A DNA stretch of 64,000 nucleotides, taken from positions 21,450-85,449 of IMG/VR virus record IMGVR_UViG_3300043395_003277; one strand, given 5' to 3'. The DNA comes from a virus. The notes under the pieces are model-generated. The model did not search any database. It was not told where the DNA came from and worked only from the letters and a program-made list of their open reading frames with translations. Each line of letters opens with the position of its first letter. Position 1 is the first letter of the stretch. This document shows, in pieces, positions 1 to 7,482 of the stretch. A program made the translations under genes and the position numbers.

Positions 1-342
1 TTAAACAACGCTGAATTGCTTTATAACTTTACACGTAAAGGTACTGGTATTACGTTGCGTGGTCGTCTTGTTACAGATAGCTGGACTGATCAGACCACAA
101 AAGAACGTAAGTCTCAAACCAAGATCCAACTGGTCAGCATGACGCTGGCACCTAAGACAACATCAGGTGATACCAAACAACCACAAGCTCAACCCGTAGC
201 AACCAATGCAGCGGAAGCGCCATCTCTTTGGAACAATCACAGTGCTCCTGTTGATCCTTGGAATGTGGCTTCTGGTGGTGGGCTTCCTGACCTCCCTGGT
301 CATTACGGCCCTACACCTGATCTTGAAGAGCAACCTTTCTGA
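1..342 (+). CDS. ssb: Single-stranded DNA-binding protein, C-terminal part (partial)
   Basis: The frame is open from base 1, so the 5' end lies outside the window. The visible part begins with the last strands of an OB fold: a GTGITLRGRLVTDSW stretch followed by KERKSQTKIQLVSMTL matches the typical SSB pattern of GxxVxVEGRLxTRSW then xxTExxVxxM. A low-complexity Pro/Gln/Ala/Gly linker follows, and the protein ends in the acidic tip DLEEQPF, the counterpart of the bacterial DDDIPF tail that recruits replication partners. The stop overlaps the next start by one base (TGATG), which suggests translational coupling. Role: coating ssDNA during phage replication. The family call is good; the amount missing is unknown. 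Confidence 0.82.
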   Translation, partial: LNNAELLYNFTRKGTGITLRGRLVTDSWTDQTTKERKSQTKIQLVSMTLAPKTTSGDTKQPQAQPVATNAAEAPSLWNNHSAPVDPWNVASGGGLPDLPGHYGPTPDLEEQPF

Positions 343-575
343 TGGAACTGCGATCCTTGAGCTTCCTCTGCAAAGAGGAAGACTTCACCATCTCATTTGA
401 GTCTCAAGGTGTTACTTCTGATGAGGTAATGCAACACTTTGTTCAGTTCATGGTTGGCATTGGTTACACACGCGCCAGTGTTCATGACGCCATGCGGGAG
501 ATTGTTGAGGAACACGAAGATTACCTCAAGAGTTATGACGGTGCAAAAGCAGACCTCCCATTTGCAATAGAGTGA
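342..575 (+). CDS. Small hypothetical protein (77 aa)
   Basis: It starts at the ATG sharing the A of the ssb stop. The protein is acidic, with a central helical stretch (VMQHFVQFMVGIGYTRASV) followed by a charged helix rich in Glu and Asp, and no membrane segment. It ends DLPFAIE, loosely like an SSB-type acidic tip. I do not recognise the family. Its position directly after ssb suggests an early replication-associated accessory gene. Confidence 0.65.
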   Translation: MELRSLSFLCKEEDFTISFESQGVTSDEVMQHFVQFMVGIGYTRASVHDAMREIVEEHEDYLKSYDGAKADLPFAIE

Positions 576-628
576 TGTTACGTCCTGGGATGACGTTAAA
601 CTCATCCACTGTTCACTCTGAACAAACC

Positions 629-1729
629 ATGACACAAACACCGATTGATCCGCTAACTGATGAATGGATGGATAACATCCAAGCTGAAGAAATCACTCCT
701 CCTTCTCTGAAAACTCTCAACAAAATGACTACGAAAAAAACCTCTGCTCTTGCTACACGCGGTCTGGAATCTTTCCAGATGTTCCAGTCCAAAGAATTTG
801 TTTCGGGTTACCAGAACCTGGTCACTATTCAACCACTGAATAAGTCCAAGACTCGTGGCTGGTTTGTCCGCAAGTCTGATCTAGATACTTGCAGTTGGTC
901 CGCAACTGAAGATCAGTTTGCAAAAGGTTCTGTAATCTGGAACTACAAACAAACTTTTGGGATGGCTCCCAACACTTCAACAGAAGAAGGTCTTAACTTT
1001 ACTGAGCCTCGTCTCCAAATTCTGTTGCGTTCTCCACTCATGGTGGAAGAAACTACCGGTATGCGCCAAGTCATTGGCTCGTTTGATCACCCACAAGTCA
1101 AAGAACTTTTTGAGGCTGACAAGATTGCTTCTGATCTTGCCAACAGCAAAGGTGAAATGTACAAGCGTAAGTACAGCGTACGTACAAAATACTTGGTTTA
1201 TATCCTGACCCAGGATAATAAACGTGCCCATAAGATCCCAATGGTGCTGACTCTGAAGGGATTAAACGGTACCGATGTATCGGATAAGATCCGTATCTAT
1301 GAAAAAGAGATGTCCAAGTGCTTGAGTAAAGCGCTGGATTCCGAGGTGCCTTTGGCATTCAACGAAAAGTTTTATGCCACTACAGTATTCTGCCCGGTAC
1401 TTGCAAATGAAATGCGTGGTGCCAACAACGTTGAAATCTGCGCTATCGAATCGTTTGACATCCCTGATTACAGCTCTCAAGAAGATGCAATTGAATCACT
1501 GAATCGTCTTTCTATTCCTGATGAAGATCGGGAATCCACATGGAAGATGCAAGAGATGTTCCAGGATTACATCAATATCCACGCAAAACAAGATGCTCAA
1601 AAGTTAAATGGTGCATATGGAATTAAAGAAGGAGTCGAAATCCTTCCTGCTTCACGCACTACAGAAACAGTAGATGTTAAATCTTTGCCCGCTCGGGATC
1701 CTCTTACTGGTGAAGATTCTGAACTTTGA
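629..1729 (+). CDS. Conserved early phage protein of unknown function, possibly DUF5895-like
   Basis: A soluble protein of about 366 residues with a Thr/Lys-rich N-terminus and an alpha/beta core (QNLVTIQPLNKSKTRGWF, PRLQILLRSPLMV, TVFCPVLANEM). Two starts are possible: GTG/ATG at 572-575, overlapping the previous stop, or ATG at 629 (MTQTPIDPLTDEW). I chose 629 because the intervening residues look non-coding. The arrangement resembles a protein family found on cyanobacterial plasmids and phages (DUF5895), but that name is from memory. Its position between ssb and an HNH gene suggests a DNA-metabolism role; this is inference only. Confidence 0.72.
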   Translation: MTQTPIDPLTDEWMDNIQAEEITPPSLKTLNKMTTKKTSALATRGLESFQMFQSKEFVSGYQNLVTIQPLNKSKTRGWFVRKSDLDTCSWSATEDQFAKGSVIWNYKQTFGMAPNTSTEEGLNFTEPRLQILLRSPLMVEETTGMRQVIGSFDHPQVKELFEADKIASDLANSKGEMYKRKYSVRTKYLVYILTQDNKRAHKIPMVLTLKGLNGTDVSDKIRIYEKEMSKCLSKALDSEVPLAFNEKFYATTVFCPVLANEMRGANNVEICAIESFDIPDYSSQEDAIESLNRLSIPDEDRESTWKMQEMFQDYINIHAKQDAQKLNGAYGIKEGVEILPASRTTETVDVKSLPARDPLTGEDSEL

Positions 1730-1735
1730 TTGGCA

Positions 1736-2158
1736 ATGCATCGATTTTTATCTTTAATTGATGCAGAAGGAGGGCCAGCATCTTGCTGGCCTTTTCTTGG
1801 TTCTGCAATGGGTGCAGGTTATGGGCAAATGCCTCCGAATCCAGTAACACGTTTAGCACATCGTTGGTCTTACAACTTTTTTATCGGTCCAATTCCAAAA
1901 GGTAAAGTGGTTATGCATATTTGCGATAACCGCAAATGCTGTAATCCACTGCATTTAAAAATTGGAACCCAACAAGAAAATTTGTTGGACATGAATAAAA
2001 AACAAAGGCATGGCACCCATCCTAAAAAATGCACACCAGAACTTTTAAAACAAATTATTACTATGAAACAACAAGGATTTACTGCAGTTCAAATTGGAAA
2101 CGCTGTTGGTTACAACAAGCGTACTATTTTTCGTTTGTTAAGTGAGGCTAAGGAATAG
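1736..2158 (+). CDS. HNH homing endonuclease with C-terminal helix-turn-helix
   Basis: The N-terminal two thirds match the HNH_3 type: AHRWSYNFFIGPIPKGKVV, then HICDNRKCCNPLHLKIGT with the zinc-binding CxxxxCxNPxHL signature, then QQENLLDM. The last about 40 residues (LKQIITMKQQGFTAVQIG...NKRTIFRLL) form a resolvase-like helix-turn-helix, probably for target recognition. The frame could begin at TTG 1730, but ATG 1736 is preferred. It sits between two early genes with no visible disruption, typical of a free-standing homing endonuclease. The stop overlaps the convergent minus-strand gene by 11 bases. Confidence 0.85.
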   Translation: MHRFLSLIDAEGGPASCWPFLGSAMGAGYGQMPPNPVTRLAHRWSYNFFIGPIPKGKVVMHICDNRKCCNPLHLKIGTQQENLLDMNKKQRHGTHPKKCTPELLKQIITMKQQGFTAVQIGNAVGYNKRTIFRLLSEAKE

Positions 2159-2402
2159 GGGGATTGGCAATATCTTCCTCGTTAACAGAAACATTATTGA
2201 AGATGAACATGTCTTGAACTAATCCCCGAATTACTCCTTGCCTATTTGTTGCAATTTGTGCAAGCAAGGTCGCCATCTCTTTTAAAGTACTTATCGAATC
2301 ACATTCATCAATGCTACGTTTAATTTTTTCTAACCAAAACTTATCCTCCATGCTTGGTTCAATCTGAAATTTAGTTAACGGTACGTACTTAATTTCTTCC
2401 AT
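2148..2402 (-). CDS. Small hypothetical protein (84 aa)
   Basis: This is the only open frame covering 2,160-2,400, on the opposite strand to its neighbours. It is a soluble, mostly helical acidic protein with the central helix LEKIKRSIDECDSISTLKEM. Its 3' end overlaps the HNH stop convergently and its 5' end faces an AT-rich divergent promoter region (2,403-2,481). No family is recognised. Confidence 0.6.
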   Translation of the reverse strand: MEEIKYVPLTKFQIEPSMEDKFWLEKIKRSIDECDSISTLKEMATLLAQIATNRQGVIRGLVQDMFIFNNVSVNEEDIANPPIP

Positions 2403-2481
2403 TTGTATTTAGTTGTTACAGTTATTTTACTCACACATTTAAACTGTAATCAAACCTTCTGATTGTGTTAACAATTACAAA

Positions 2482-2679
2482 ATGAAACCAGAAGAAAAAG
2501 CTGCACTCAAAGCGGGTGGTACCACAGCTCTTGTAGCTGGTGCCATTGCCGCAACCATTGCCAATCCTGTTGCGTGGGCTGCCGTTCTTTACGGTGCTTA
2601 TCGAATGGGTAAGACGGCTTACCGTGCTGCCAAGGAGCGCGATACACTGGAGAAGCAGAGGGAAAGTCATTACCTCTGA
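2482..2679 (+). CDS. Small membrane protein (65 aa)
   Basis: It begins MKPEEKAALKAGG and carries one Ala-rich hydrophobic segment (about residues 12-40, rich in Ala, Val, Ile) followed by a basic helical tail (YRMGKTAYRAAKERD). A single membrane span with a cytoplasmic basic tail is likely. Function is unknown; a holin-type role is conceivable, but the early location argues against it. Confidence 0.62.
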   Translation: MKPEEKAALKAGGTTALVAGAIAATIANPVAWAAVLYGAYRMGKTAYRAAKERDTLEKQRESHYL

Positions 2680-2711
2680 CTTCAATCAACTCAACTCAAT
2701 TCAACACAACA

Positions 2712-3650
2712 ATGGACATTACTCTTCAGCTGACATCTGATCAATCTCTGATCTATAACCGCACCAACATCAGACGTGCATATGAAGGATTTGATGACAC
2801 CGAAATCGCTGGGATTTTTGTGCGAGATGATGATTGTCTCGTGGTGCGTCGCGATGGTACTGAGCAAAGTTATGACAGGCAATTGATAAGAAATGCTTAT
2901 GTCTCTTATACACATCGCCTTAAAGACTTTTTTGCTTACCTAGGTCCAAACTATAGGGGTCCTAGTATTTGGCACAACAATGCCTATGTCCTTTTCAAAG
3001 GATGGAACTACACCCATGTCCTCGGACACACAACCCCTAACGCTAAGCTCCAAGCAAACTGGGCAGACAAATTTATCCACCTCTCAGACCCCAATAAACT
3101 TGTCACGTTACTACAGTCTGACCAAACGGACCTGGGCTATTTGGTGGCACCAGACGGGATGCGGCTTCCGGATCGGCCGCTTGATATGGACTCTTCACTG
3201 GATTACAGCCAAGAACAAAAGCCGATGTTTGGCGAACCTTACTGCTCGTGTGGGTCGTTTCAGCGTCAGCTCGGTGCTATACAAACTCTCCAAGAAGAAA
3301 TCCAGGGATATAAGCCGTGGTGTATCCACCTGACTTGGTTCAATAAATACCGTGAGCTTCTGTGCAAACGCACTGAAGTACGTAATGCTGCGCCCTCTGG
3401 AACACCAGATAAATGTGTAGCTTGGTTTTATGCACCTCCAGCAGATCATATCAGTGATGGTCGCTTTGTGCTTTTGCATACCAAACAAGGTGCTCAAGCC
3501 CCGCTCAGTCACTGGCGTACCTACAAATCTAAAGAAGTCCTGACGCAACATGATGCGTGGGATCTTTTCTTTAATATGCTTGAGGCCGGTTACGTTCCAT
3601 TCCCTGGTACCGCACTGCCTCAATTAAAACCAGCACTTAAGAAACAATGA
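2712..3650 (+). CDS. SWIM-type zinc-finger protein (312 aa), function unknown
   Basis: A soluble protein of 312 residues. Near residues 178-206 it shows CSC, 23 residues, then CIH: C178, C180, C204, H206. This is exactly the CxCx(n)CxH signature of SWIM zinc fingers, which bind nucleic acid or protein in recombination factors and transposases. The N-terminal half has an alternating beta pattern (IAGIFVRDDDCLVVRRDGT) and the C-terminal half is rich in aromatic residues. The stop overlaps the next short frame (ATGA). The motif is seen directly; the role in phage DNA transactions is inferred. Confidence 0.7.
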   Translation: MDITLQLTSDQSLIYNRTNIRRAYEGFDDTEIAGIFVRDDDCLVVRRDGTEQSYDRQLIRNAYVSYTHRLKDFFAYLGPNYRGPSIWHNNAYVLFKGWNYTHVLGHTTPNAKLQANWADKFIHLSDPNKLVTLLQSDQTDLGYLVAPDGMRLPDRPLDMDSSLDYSQEQKPMFGEPYCSCGSFQRQLGAIQTLQEEIQGYKPWCIHLTWFNKYRELLCKRTEVRNAAPSGTPDKCVAWFYAPPADHISDGRFVLLHTKQGAQAPLSHWRTYKSKEVLTQHDAWDLFFNMLEAGYVPFPGTALPQLKPALKKQ

Positions 3651-3709
3651 CAACAACTCAAGAAATGCTTGAGTATACAAAAACAAATGCTTGGTGCACC
3701 AATGAATAA
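3647..3709 (+). CDS. Candidate 20-codon coupling ORF
   Basis: An ATG overlaps the preceding stop (ATGA), and the 20-codon frame (MTTTQEMLEYTKTNAWCTNE) ends at TAA 3707-3709, just past the ATG at 3702 that begins the next gene. Such a mini-frame could carry ribosomes from the SWIM-protein gene to the next start. Nothing else supports it being a functional peptide. Confidence 0.25.
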   Translation: MTTTQEMLEYTKTNAWCTNE

Positions 3710-3944
3710 CACGCAAACCAAAACTAAAATGATTCGTTATGACTTAGAAGTTCCAGAAGAGTTCCATTGGAAACTTGTAGCATTAGGTGCTAAGCAAAAA
3801 CTTCATTACGAAGATTATGCTGAACGCGTACTTCAAGAGTTTGCCGTTAAAGCCACTCAAAAAATCAACGATGATTTCAAACAATCCATCATTAACCAGT
3901 TGGGTCAGCAAGTTAAAACTCCAAGTAATGGAGGACAATCCTGA
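3702..3944 (+). CDS. Putative ribbon-helix-helix DNA-binding protein
   Basis: From MIRYDLEVPEEFHWKLVALG the pattern is a short beta strand followed by two helices (KLVALGAKQ, HYEDYAERVLQEFA), as in ribbon-helix-helix regulators. A Gln/Lys-rich tail follows. Possible starts are ATG 3687, 3702 or 3729; 3702 is chosen because the upstream mini-frame stops just there. The 3' end overlaps the next gene by 17 bases. The fold is inferred from pattern only. Confidence 0.6.
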   Translation: MNNTQTKTKMIRYDLEVPEEFHWKLVALGAKQKLHYEDYAERVLQEFAVKATQKINDDFKQSIINQLGQQVKTPSNGGQS

Positions 3945-4092
3945 CGGCAGCTGTGACATCCACATCGAATGGGATGAAACAGATCCAGATCTTGCTCTGT
4001 GGAATTCATGGGGTGAAGAAGGACAGAAGCAATTTGTCCTTGATGCATTAAAAAACGCTTGCAACCACGCTCTTTCAACCGATGACAATTGA
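3928..4092 (+). CDS. Small acidic hypothetical protein (54 aa)
   Basis: It starts at ATG 3928 inside the end of the previous gene (17-base overlap) and overlaps the next start by 11 bases. The peptide has a beta-rich acidic N-terminus (CDIHIEWDETDPD) and a helix ending ALKNACNHALSTDDN. The frame is open further upstream to 3787, but those codons are antiparallel noise inside the previous gene. Function is unknown. Confidence 0.5.
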   Translation: MEDNPDGSCDIHIEWDETDPDLALWNSWGEEGQKQFVLDALKNACNHALSTDDN

Positions 4093-4465
4093 TGCTTACC
4101 AACTGCCAGAAGAGCAGTACACAAAGTTCTTTGAGAAGAACGCACGTCTTGCCTGTCAGCTTTATCTAAAGCTGCACAACATTGCAACAATTGAAGGTGT
4201 TGGCAACATTGATTTCCGCACCTTAATGGAGCTTTATAACGATTGCATCTATGCATCGAATGAAGATTGCCGTCAGTACCAAAAACAACATGATCCAGAA
4301 GTTGTTGCTAAACAACAAGAAGATCTGTTTATTTATGGATCGCCATCTAGGGAAGAGATGATGGAAGAAATTAAATCTATCAATGCCAAAGTTGAATCTA
4401 TAGTTGATTACATCACAGGACTAACAGATACATTAAAGACAGGATTTACTAAAATTCAATCCTGA
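4082..4465 (+). CDS. Hypothetical helical protein (127 aa)
   Basis: ATG 4082 overlaps the previous stop. The protein is acidic and mostly helical, with four Cys in the first 65 residues and a C-terminal coiled-coil-like stretch (EEIKSINAKVESIVDYITG). There is no membrane segment and no family is recognised. It is part of the plus-strand early operon. Confidence 0.62.
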   Translation: MTIDAYQLPEEQYTKFFEKNARLACQLYLKLHNIATIEGVGNIDFRTLMELYNDCIYASNEDCRQYQKQHDPEVVAKQQEDLFIYGSPSREEMMEEIKSINAKVESIVDYITGLTDTLKTGFTKIQS

Positions 4466-4520
4466 TTCATAGTCCTGGTCACGACTTTAAACTGACCAAT
4501 CTATATCTTCAACTCAACTC

Positions 4521-4640
4521 ATGTTTGAATCTATTCTTGGTGCTGTTGTTCCAGTGTTTAAAGATTTGCTTTGGGCAGCAGCAGGCATGCTGCTGACCTA
4601 TTGCATTAACAAATTTCAATCTCATTTCAACACCATCTGA
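4521..4640 (+). CDS. 39-aa single-span membrane peptide
   Basis: A 39-residue frame, MFESILGAVVPVFKDLLWAA..., consisting of an amphipathic start, a hydrophobic helix (LLWAAAGMLLTYCI) and a short polar tail. It lies in the only gap between two early genes, three bases before the next ATG, so it is likely translated with that gene. Small membrane peptides of this kind are common in phage early regions; the target is unknown. Confidence 0.5.
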   Translation: MFESILGAVVPVFKDLLWAAAGMLLTYCINKFQSHFNTI

Positions 4641-4643
4641 GCC

Positions 4644-5345
4644 ATGTCCCAGATCACTTCGACTAAACTTAACGAGCTAAACATCATTAAGTTATACGAG
4701 CACTACAATGCTCTTGAAAAATCACTGCCTTTACTTACTCCTGAGTCCCAGGACTTGGCAAAAGCAGAGCTTGAAAATTGCGCCAACTTACGGTCTGAAA
4801 AAATTGATCGTATTTATTACGCCATGGCGGCGCACGAAGACGCCTTGGAGCGCATCAAAAAAGAAGGTGAGCTCATTACGCAAGCCAAGCGTCACCACGA
4901 ATCCCAACTGCGGCAACTCAAAAACTTGTTAAACTGGTTGAAGCGGTCGCTACCTTTTAATACCAATAAGATTGTTGGCCGCAACTATCAGTTCACACTT
5001 GTTAAGAAAAAGGATTTAACAGTTGAAGTCTCGTCAGATCCGGAGCTTTGGAACCCTGAAGAAAGAGAGCGTTATTGCGTTGAAGAAGAAGTCACCACAA
5101 CCAAACGAACCGTGCTACGTTCTATCTCAGGAGAAGTTCTTTCAGACAGAACAGAACCTACAACCAAAACTAAAATCCTCCCAAACCTTGATGCCATACG
5201 TAATGCCTACCAAACAGGACAACACCTTCCGGCTGGAGTCAAAGTCACTCAAGAATATGGCATCCGATCAAAACGAATCTACATTGAACCAAAAGTGGAA
5301 ATACCTGCATCCGAGTATCCAGGAGAGCTTTTACCAGAAGATTGA
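4644..5345 (+). CDS. Gp157-like early protein (siphovirus Gp157 family)
   Basis: The 233 residues contain a long coiled coil (about residues 60-100, DALERIKKEGELITQAKRHH) followed by a basic beta-rich block with FTLVKKKDLTVEVSS. This coiled coil plus 'thin beta domain' arrangement is that of the siphovirus Gp157 family, found beside ssb, recombinase or nuclease genes. The biochemical role is not settled; an early homologue was linked to phage resistance in Streptococcus. The C-terminal 90 residues (TTTKRTVLRSISGEVLSD and the proline-rich end) are additional. The ATG follows the previous TGA by three bases. Confidence 0.66.
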   Translation: MSQITSTKLNELNIIKLYEHYNALEKSLPLLTPESQDLAKAELENCANLRSEKIDRIYYAMAAHEDALERIKKEGELITQAKRHHESQLRQLKNLLNWLKRSLPFNTNKIVGRNYQFTLVKKKDLTVEVSSDPELWNPEERERYCVEEEVTTTKRTVLRSISGEVLSDRTEPTTKTKILPNLDAIRNAYQTGQHLPAGVKVTQEYGIRSKRIYIEPKVEIPASEYPGELLPED

Positions 5346-5379
5346 TCCTCCTTTTTCCGTAGAGGATGCCAAGATCAAA

Positions 5380-5598
5380 ATGAACTGTCACCAACATGCA
5401 GTAAAAGATTTTGATCTACAAATTGAAATGAATGATCTTGAGCTTGAAATGCTTAAAGATCAAGGTGAGATTCTTCCATATAACGAATCACGTGCTGATG
5501 ATCTTGAGCAGAAAAAGCTCAAGCTTTTACTTGGTAAACGGTTTCACCAAAATGCCATGAATGCCTATTGGTATTACTTGGCCAAAATGGCTAAATAA
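5380..5598 (+). CDS. Small helical hypothetical protein (72 aa)
   Basis: It begins at ATG 5380 (MNCHQHAVKDFDLQIEM) after the Gp157-like gene. The frame is open further upstream, but that part lies inside the previous gene in another frame and looks spurious. The protein is a helical, Glu/Leu/Lys-rich probable coiled coil ending NAYWYYLAKMAK. Function unknown. Confidence 0.55.
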   Translation: MNCHQHAVKDFDLQIEMNDLELEMLKDQGEILPYNESRADDLEQKKLKLLLGKRFHQNAMNAYWYYLAKMAK

Positions 5599-5633
5599 AC
5601 TGTCATACAATTAAAGAACAGCTGAGGTGTCCC

Positions 5634-5897
5634 ATGGGTGGCGATTCAATTCTTAATAAATTGATTGCTGGCTTTACCCAAGACGGGACACCTCTTACTG
5701 CTTTGCTTGGTTCAAAGCAAGAACTAGGTGTTGTTATCTTGACTGCTGCAATGCTTTCAAATGAAAGTCTTGCTTCTCAAATGACAGCAGAAGAAATGGT
5801 TGATGGTGCTATTAACTATTACAACGTTATCCAAGAACGTCTTGGTTACTATCAACAACACCAAGCTCATTCGCTTGAACGTCTTCTGGGAAGCTAA
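5634..5897 (+). CDS. Hypothetical protein (87 aa)
   Basis: MGGDSILNKLIAGFTQDG starts directly after a GAGGTGTCCC element (5624-5633) whose GAGG is the likely ribosome binding site. The same ten bases are perfectly complementary to GGGACACCTC at 5685-5694 inside the gene, so the site could be masked by a hairpin. The protein is helical with a moderately hydrophobic middle. Function unknown. Confidence 0.6.
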   Translation: MGGDSILNKLIAGFTQDGTPLTALLGSKQELGVVILTAAMLSNESLASQMTAEEMVDGAINYYNVIQERLGYYQQHQAHSLERLLGS

Positions 5898-5902
5898 TAC
5901 TA

Positions 5903-6292
5903 ATGTCTTTAATTCAACGTTATCCTCAATTCTTTTCAAGTGACACTTATATCATTGGTAACTTGGCCAATGACTATAGTGCTGCACCAAGGCACAAGCA
6001 GAATTTTTTTGATATTGCAAGGGCTGGGTCTTCTATGCCAGCACAACCAGACTATTACTACCCAATGCGTTTTGCTGCGCCTTACACCAGCCAATCACGT
6101 TACCTGCCATTTGAAGCAGTACAACCAACCATGGGGTTTGCTGCGCCAAGAAGCACTGCTCCACAAAGACTTGCTTACCGTCTAAACACAAGTCCAAATC
6201 CATTTACTGCAGCTGAAACAATTGCAAACATTCCTGGTAAGATCCAGGCCAATGCACTGGCTGGTCGTTTTGTTGGCTCGTTATTTAACTGA
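5903..6292 (+). CDS. Hypothetical Pro/Ala/Tyr-rich protein (129 aa)
   Basis: MSLIQRYPQFFSSDTYI follows the previous stop by five bases. The middle is low-complexity (DYYYPMRFAAPYTSQSRYL, FAAPRSTAPQRLAYRL), and the C-terminus is a Gly/Ala helix (IPGKIQANALAGRFVGSLF). Composition resembles small virion or membrane-associated proteins. No family recognised. Confidence 0.58.
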   Translation: MSLIQRYPQFFSSDTYIIGNLANDYSAAPRHKQNFFDIARAGSSMPAQPDYYYPMRFAAPYTSQSRYLPFEAVQPTMGFAAPRSTAPQRLAYRLNTSPNPFTAAETIANIPGKIQANALAGRFVGSLFN

Positions 6293-6321
6293 TACACTAT
6301 TGAGGTAATTAACTGTTCCCG

Positions 6322-6519
6322 ATGGAATCGGTTGTAGTGCCCAAACTTGTCGTATCATTTGCAGTGGACATCGAAGTAAACTACGATTCCTTTGGTGGTA
6401 AAACACCTCAGGATATTGCAATTGCTTTGCAAGATGAGATCGATGATCTCCTTTACGAAGCAAGTCCCTCCGTTTCTTCTGTCTACACATCTATTACTGC
6501 ATTGGATTCCAATGACTGA
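6322..6519 (+). CDS. Small acidic hypothetical protein (65 aa)
   Basis: It starts MESVVVPKLVVSFAVDIEV, a beta-strand pattern, followed by an acidic helix (PQDIAIALQDEIDDLLYEA) and a beta end. The stop overlaps the next gene by eight bases. The beta-alpha-beta pattern is compatible with a small ferredoxin-like fold. Function unknown. Confidence 0.58.
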   Translation: MESVVVPKLVVSFAVDIEVNYDSFGGKTPQDIAIALQDEIDDLLYEASPSVSSVYTSITALDSND

Positions 6520-6838
6520 TGACCTCGTAAAGCGGCTTAATACTGCTGGGGGTTTTGATAGCCCCTGGTTGCGAGAGCAGCTGCTTGCCTGGAGCGCCCA
6601 GGAAGAACAGAAAAAAGCTGATTTCATGGAGCACATGTATAACTGCTCCGGACGGCAAGACAAATCCCATCCAATGCATGCTCTCTACACGGGTTTGTGG
6701 CAAGACTTCTGCATCAAAGAAGCTGGGCCTTACTGCCGCCAAGAGTGGTTTGACATGGTTGAAGCTGTTCGTCTCTTTGAACAAGGCAACCTCCAAACAG
6801 TTTCTACTGATACAAAACAAACTGTTGAACTTTCTTAA
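6512..6838 (+). CDS. Hypothetical soluble protein (108 aa)
   Basis: ATG 6512 overlaps the preceding stop by eight bases; the longer frame from 6392 is inside the previous gene. The protein is rich in Trp, Gln and Cys (MYNCSGRQDKSHPMHALY, EAGPYCRQEWFDMVEAV), helical and without a membrane span. No family recognised. Confidence 0.58.
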   Translation: MTDDLVKRLNTAGGFDSPWLREQLLAWSAQEEQKKADFMEHMYNCSGRQDKSHPMHALYTGLWQDFCIKEAGPYCRQEWFDMVEAVRLFEQGNLQTVSTDTKQTVELS

Positions 6839-6864
6839 GCTTTAGAATATTCCAAAGTTGGTTT

Positions 6865-6896
6865 GGCGCATCACACTGGGATGTGCCTTTTTATTT
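6865..6896 (+). terminator. Rho-independent terminator candidate
   Basis: The stem GGCGCATC / GATGTGCC (8 pairs, one G-T) with a 7-base loop is followed by TTTTTATTT. It closes the 5380-6838 gene run and lies directly before the next ATG at 6897. The stem is short for a terminator, so partial read-through is likely. Confidence 0.6.
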
Positions 6897-7268
6897 ATGG
6901 ACATTAACGAAAAGCCAATGGAAACCATCCAGCAATGGCAGGATTGGTACCGATCACACAGAGGTCTTCCTTTGGAAAATGAAGATGTAGTCTCAAAAGA
7001 CTCAGTAGAAAATCTTAATGAAACTTTTGCTGAAGCCAAACCTGAGACAGACTTAGAAGTCGTTTACTTAAAGCAAAGGGCAAAGGGATTCTTTGCGGAT
7101 ACCATTGCCGAATTTCAAAATGAACTAACTGCACAAGAACTATTCCAGTCCTTTAAAGAAGCTGTCATTGAACAACATGAACTCAACAAACAACAATTCG
7201 AAAGAACCCAAGAACTCCTTGGCTACCTTCACGGGAGCAGTTGTAAAAAAGCCTGTGAAAAAAAGTAA
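6897..7268 (+). CDS. Hypothetical protein (123 aa)
   Basis: ATG 6897 immediately follows a terminator-like hairpin and lacks a ribosome binding site; ATG 6918 (METIQQWQDWY) is an alternative start. The protein is acidic and helical, with LTAQELFQSFKEAVIEQH and a Cys-containing basic end (SSCKKACEKK). Function unknown. Confidence 0.58.
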   Translation: MDINEKPMETIQQWQDWYRSHRGLPLENEDVVSKDSVENLNETFAEAKPETDLEVVYLKQRAKGFFADTIAEFQNELTAQELFQSFKEAVIEQHELNKQQFERTQELLGYLHGSSCKKACEKK

Positions 7269-7482
7269 ACGTTCCTATGGCCCTTCTTGGGTTTGTTATT
7301 CTTGTGGTATTAAACACGGTGCTTGGTACCAGGATGATGGTACATACATTGGACCTACACCAAGTTGCGCTACTTGTCACCACGGTAAATGTGATGTTTG
7401 CGGAACAACAAACATTGCTGTAACTGAGCCAAGGGATTATGGTTACCTTACGCGTAACCTTGATGGCCTTTTGCTTAAGTAG
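7177..7482 (+). CDS. Zinc-ribbon protein
   Basis: The C-terminal part carries two Cys pairs of ribbon type: CYSCG, later CATCHHGKCDVCG, giving CxxC...CxxC-HxxxCxxC. This is a metal-binding ribbon, probably for nucleic acid or protein contact. The start is uncertain: ATG 7177 overlaps the previous gene by 92 bases, while GTG 7255 would begin just before the zinc domain. Basic residues (KKPVKKSKRSYG) precede the ribbon. It is the last plus-strand gene of the left early block. Confidence 0.62.
   Translation: MNSTNNNSKEPKNSLATFTGAVVKKPVKKSKRSYGPSWVCYSCGIKHGAWYQDDGTYIGPTPSCATCHHGKCDVCGTTNIAVTEPRDYGYLTRNLDGLLLK

Noticed and set aside
3195-3623. Minus-strand 142-codon frame under the SWIM protein
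   Set aside because: It is antisense to a continuous early-operon gene with a CxCx23CxH motif and has no coupled neighbours.
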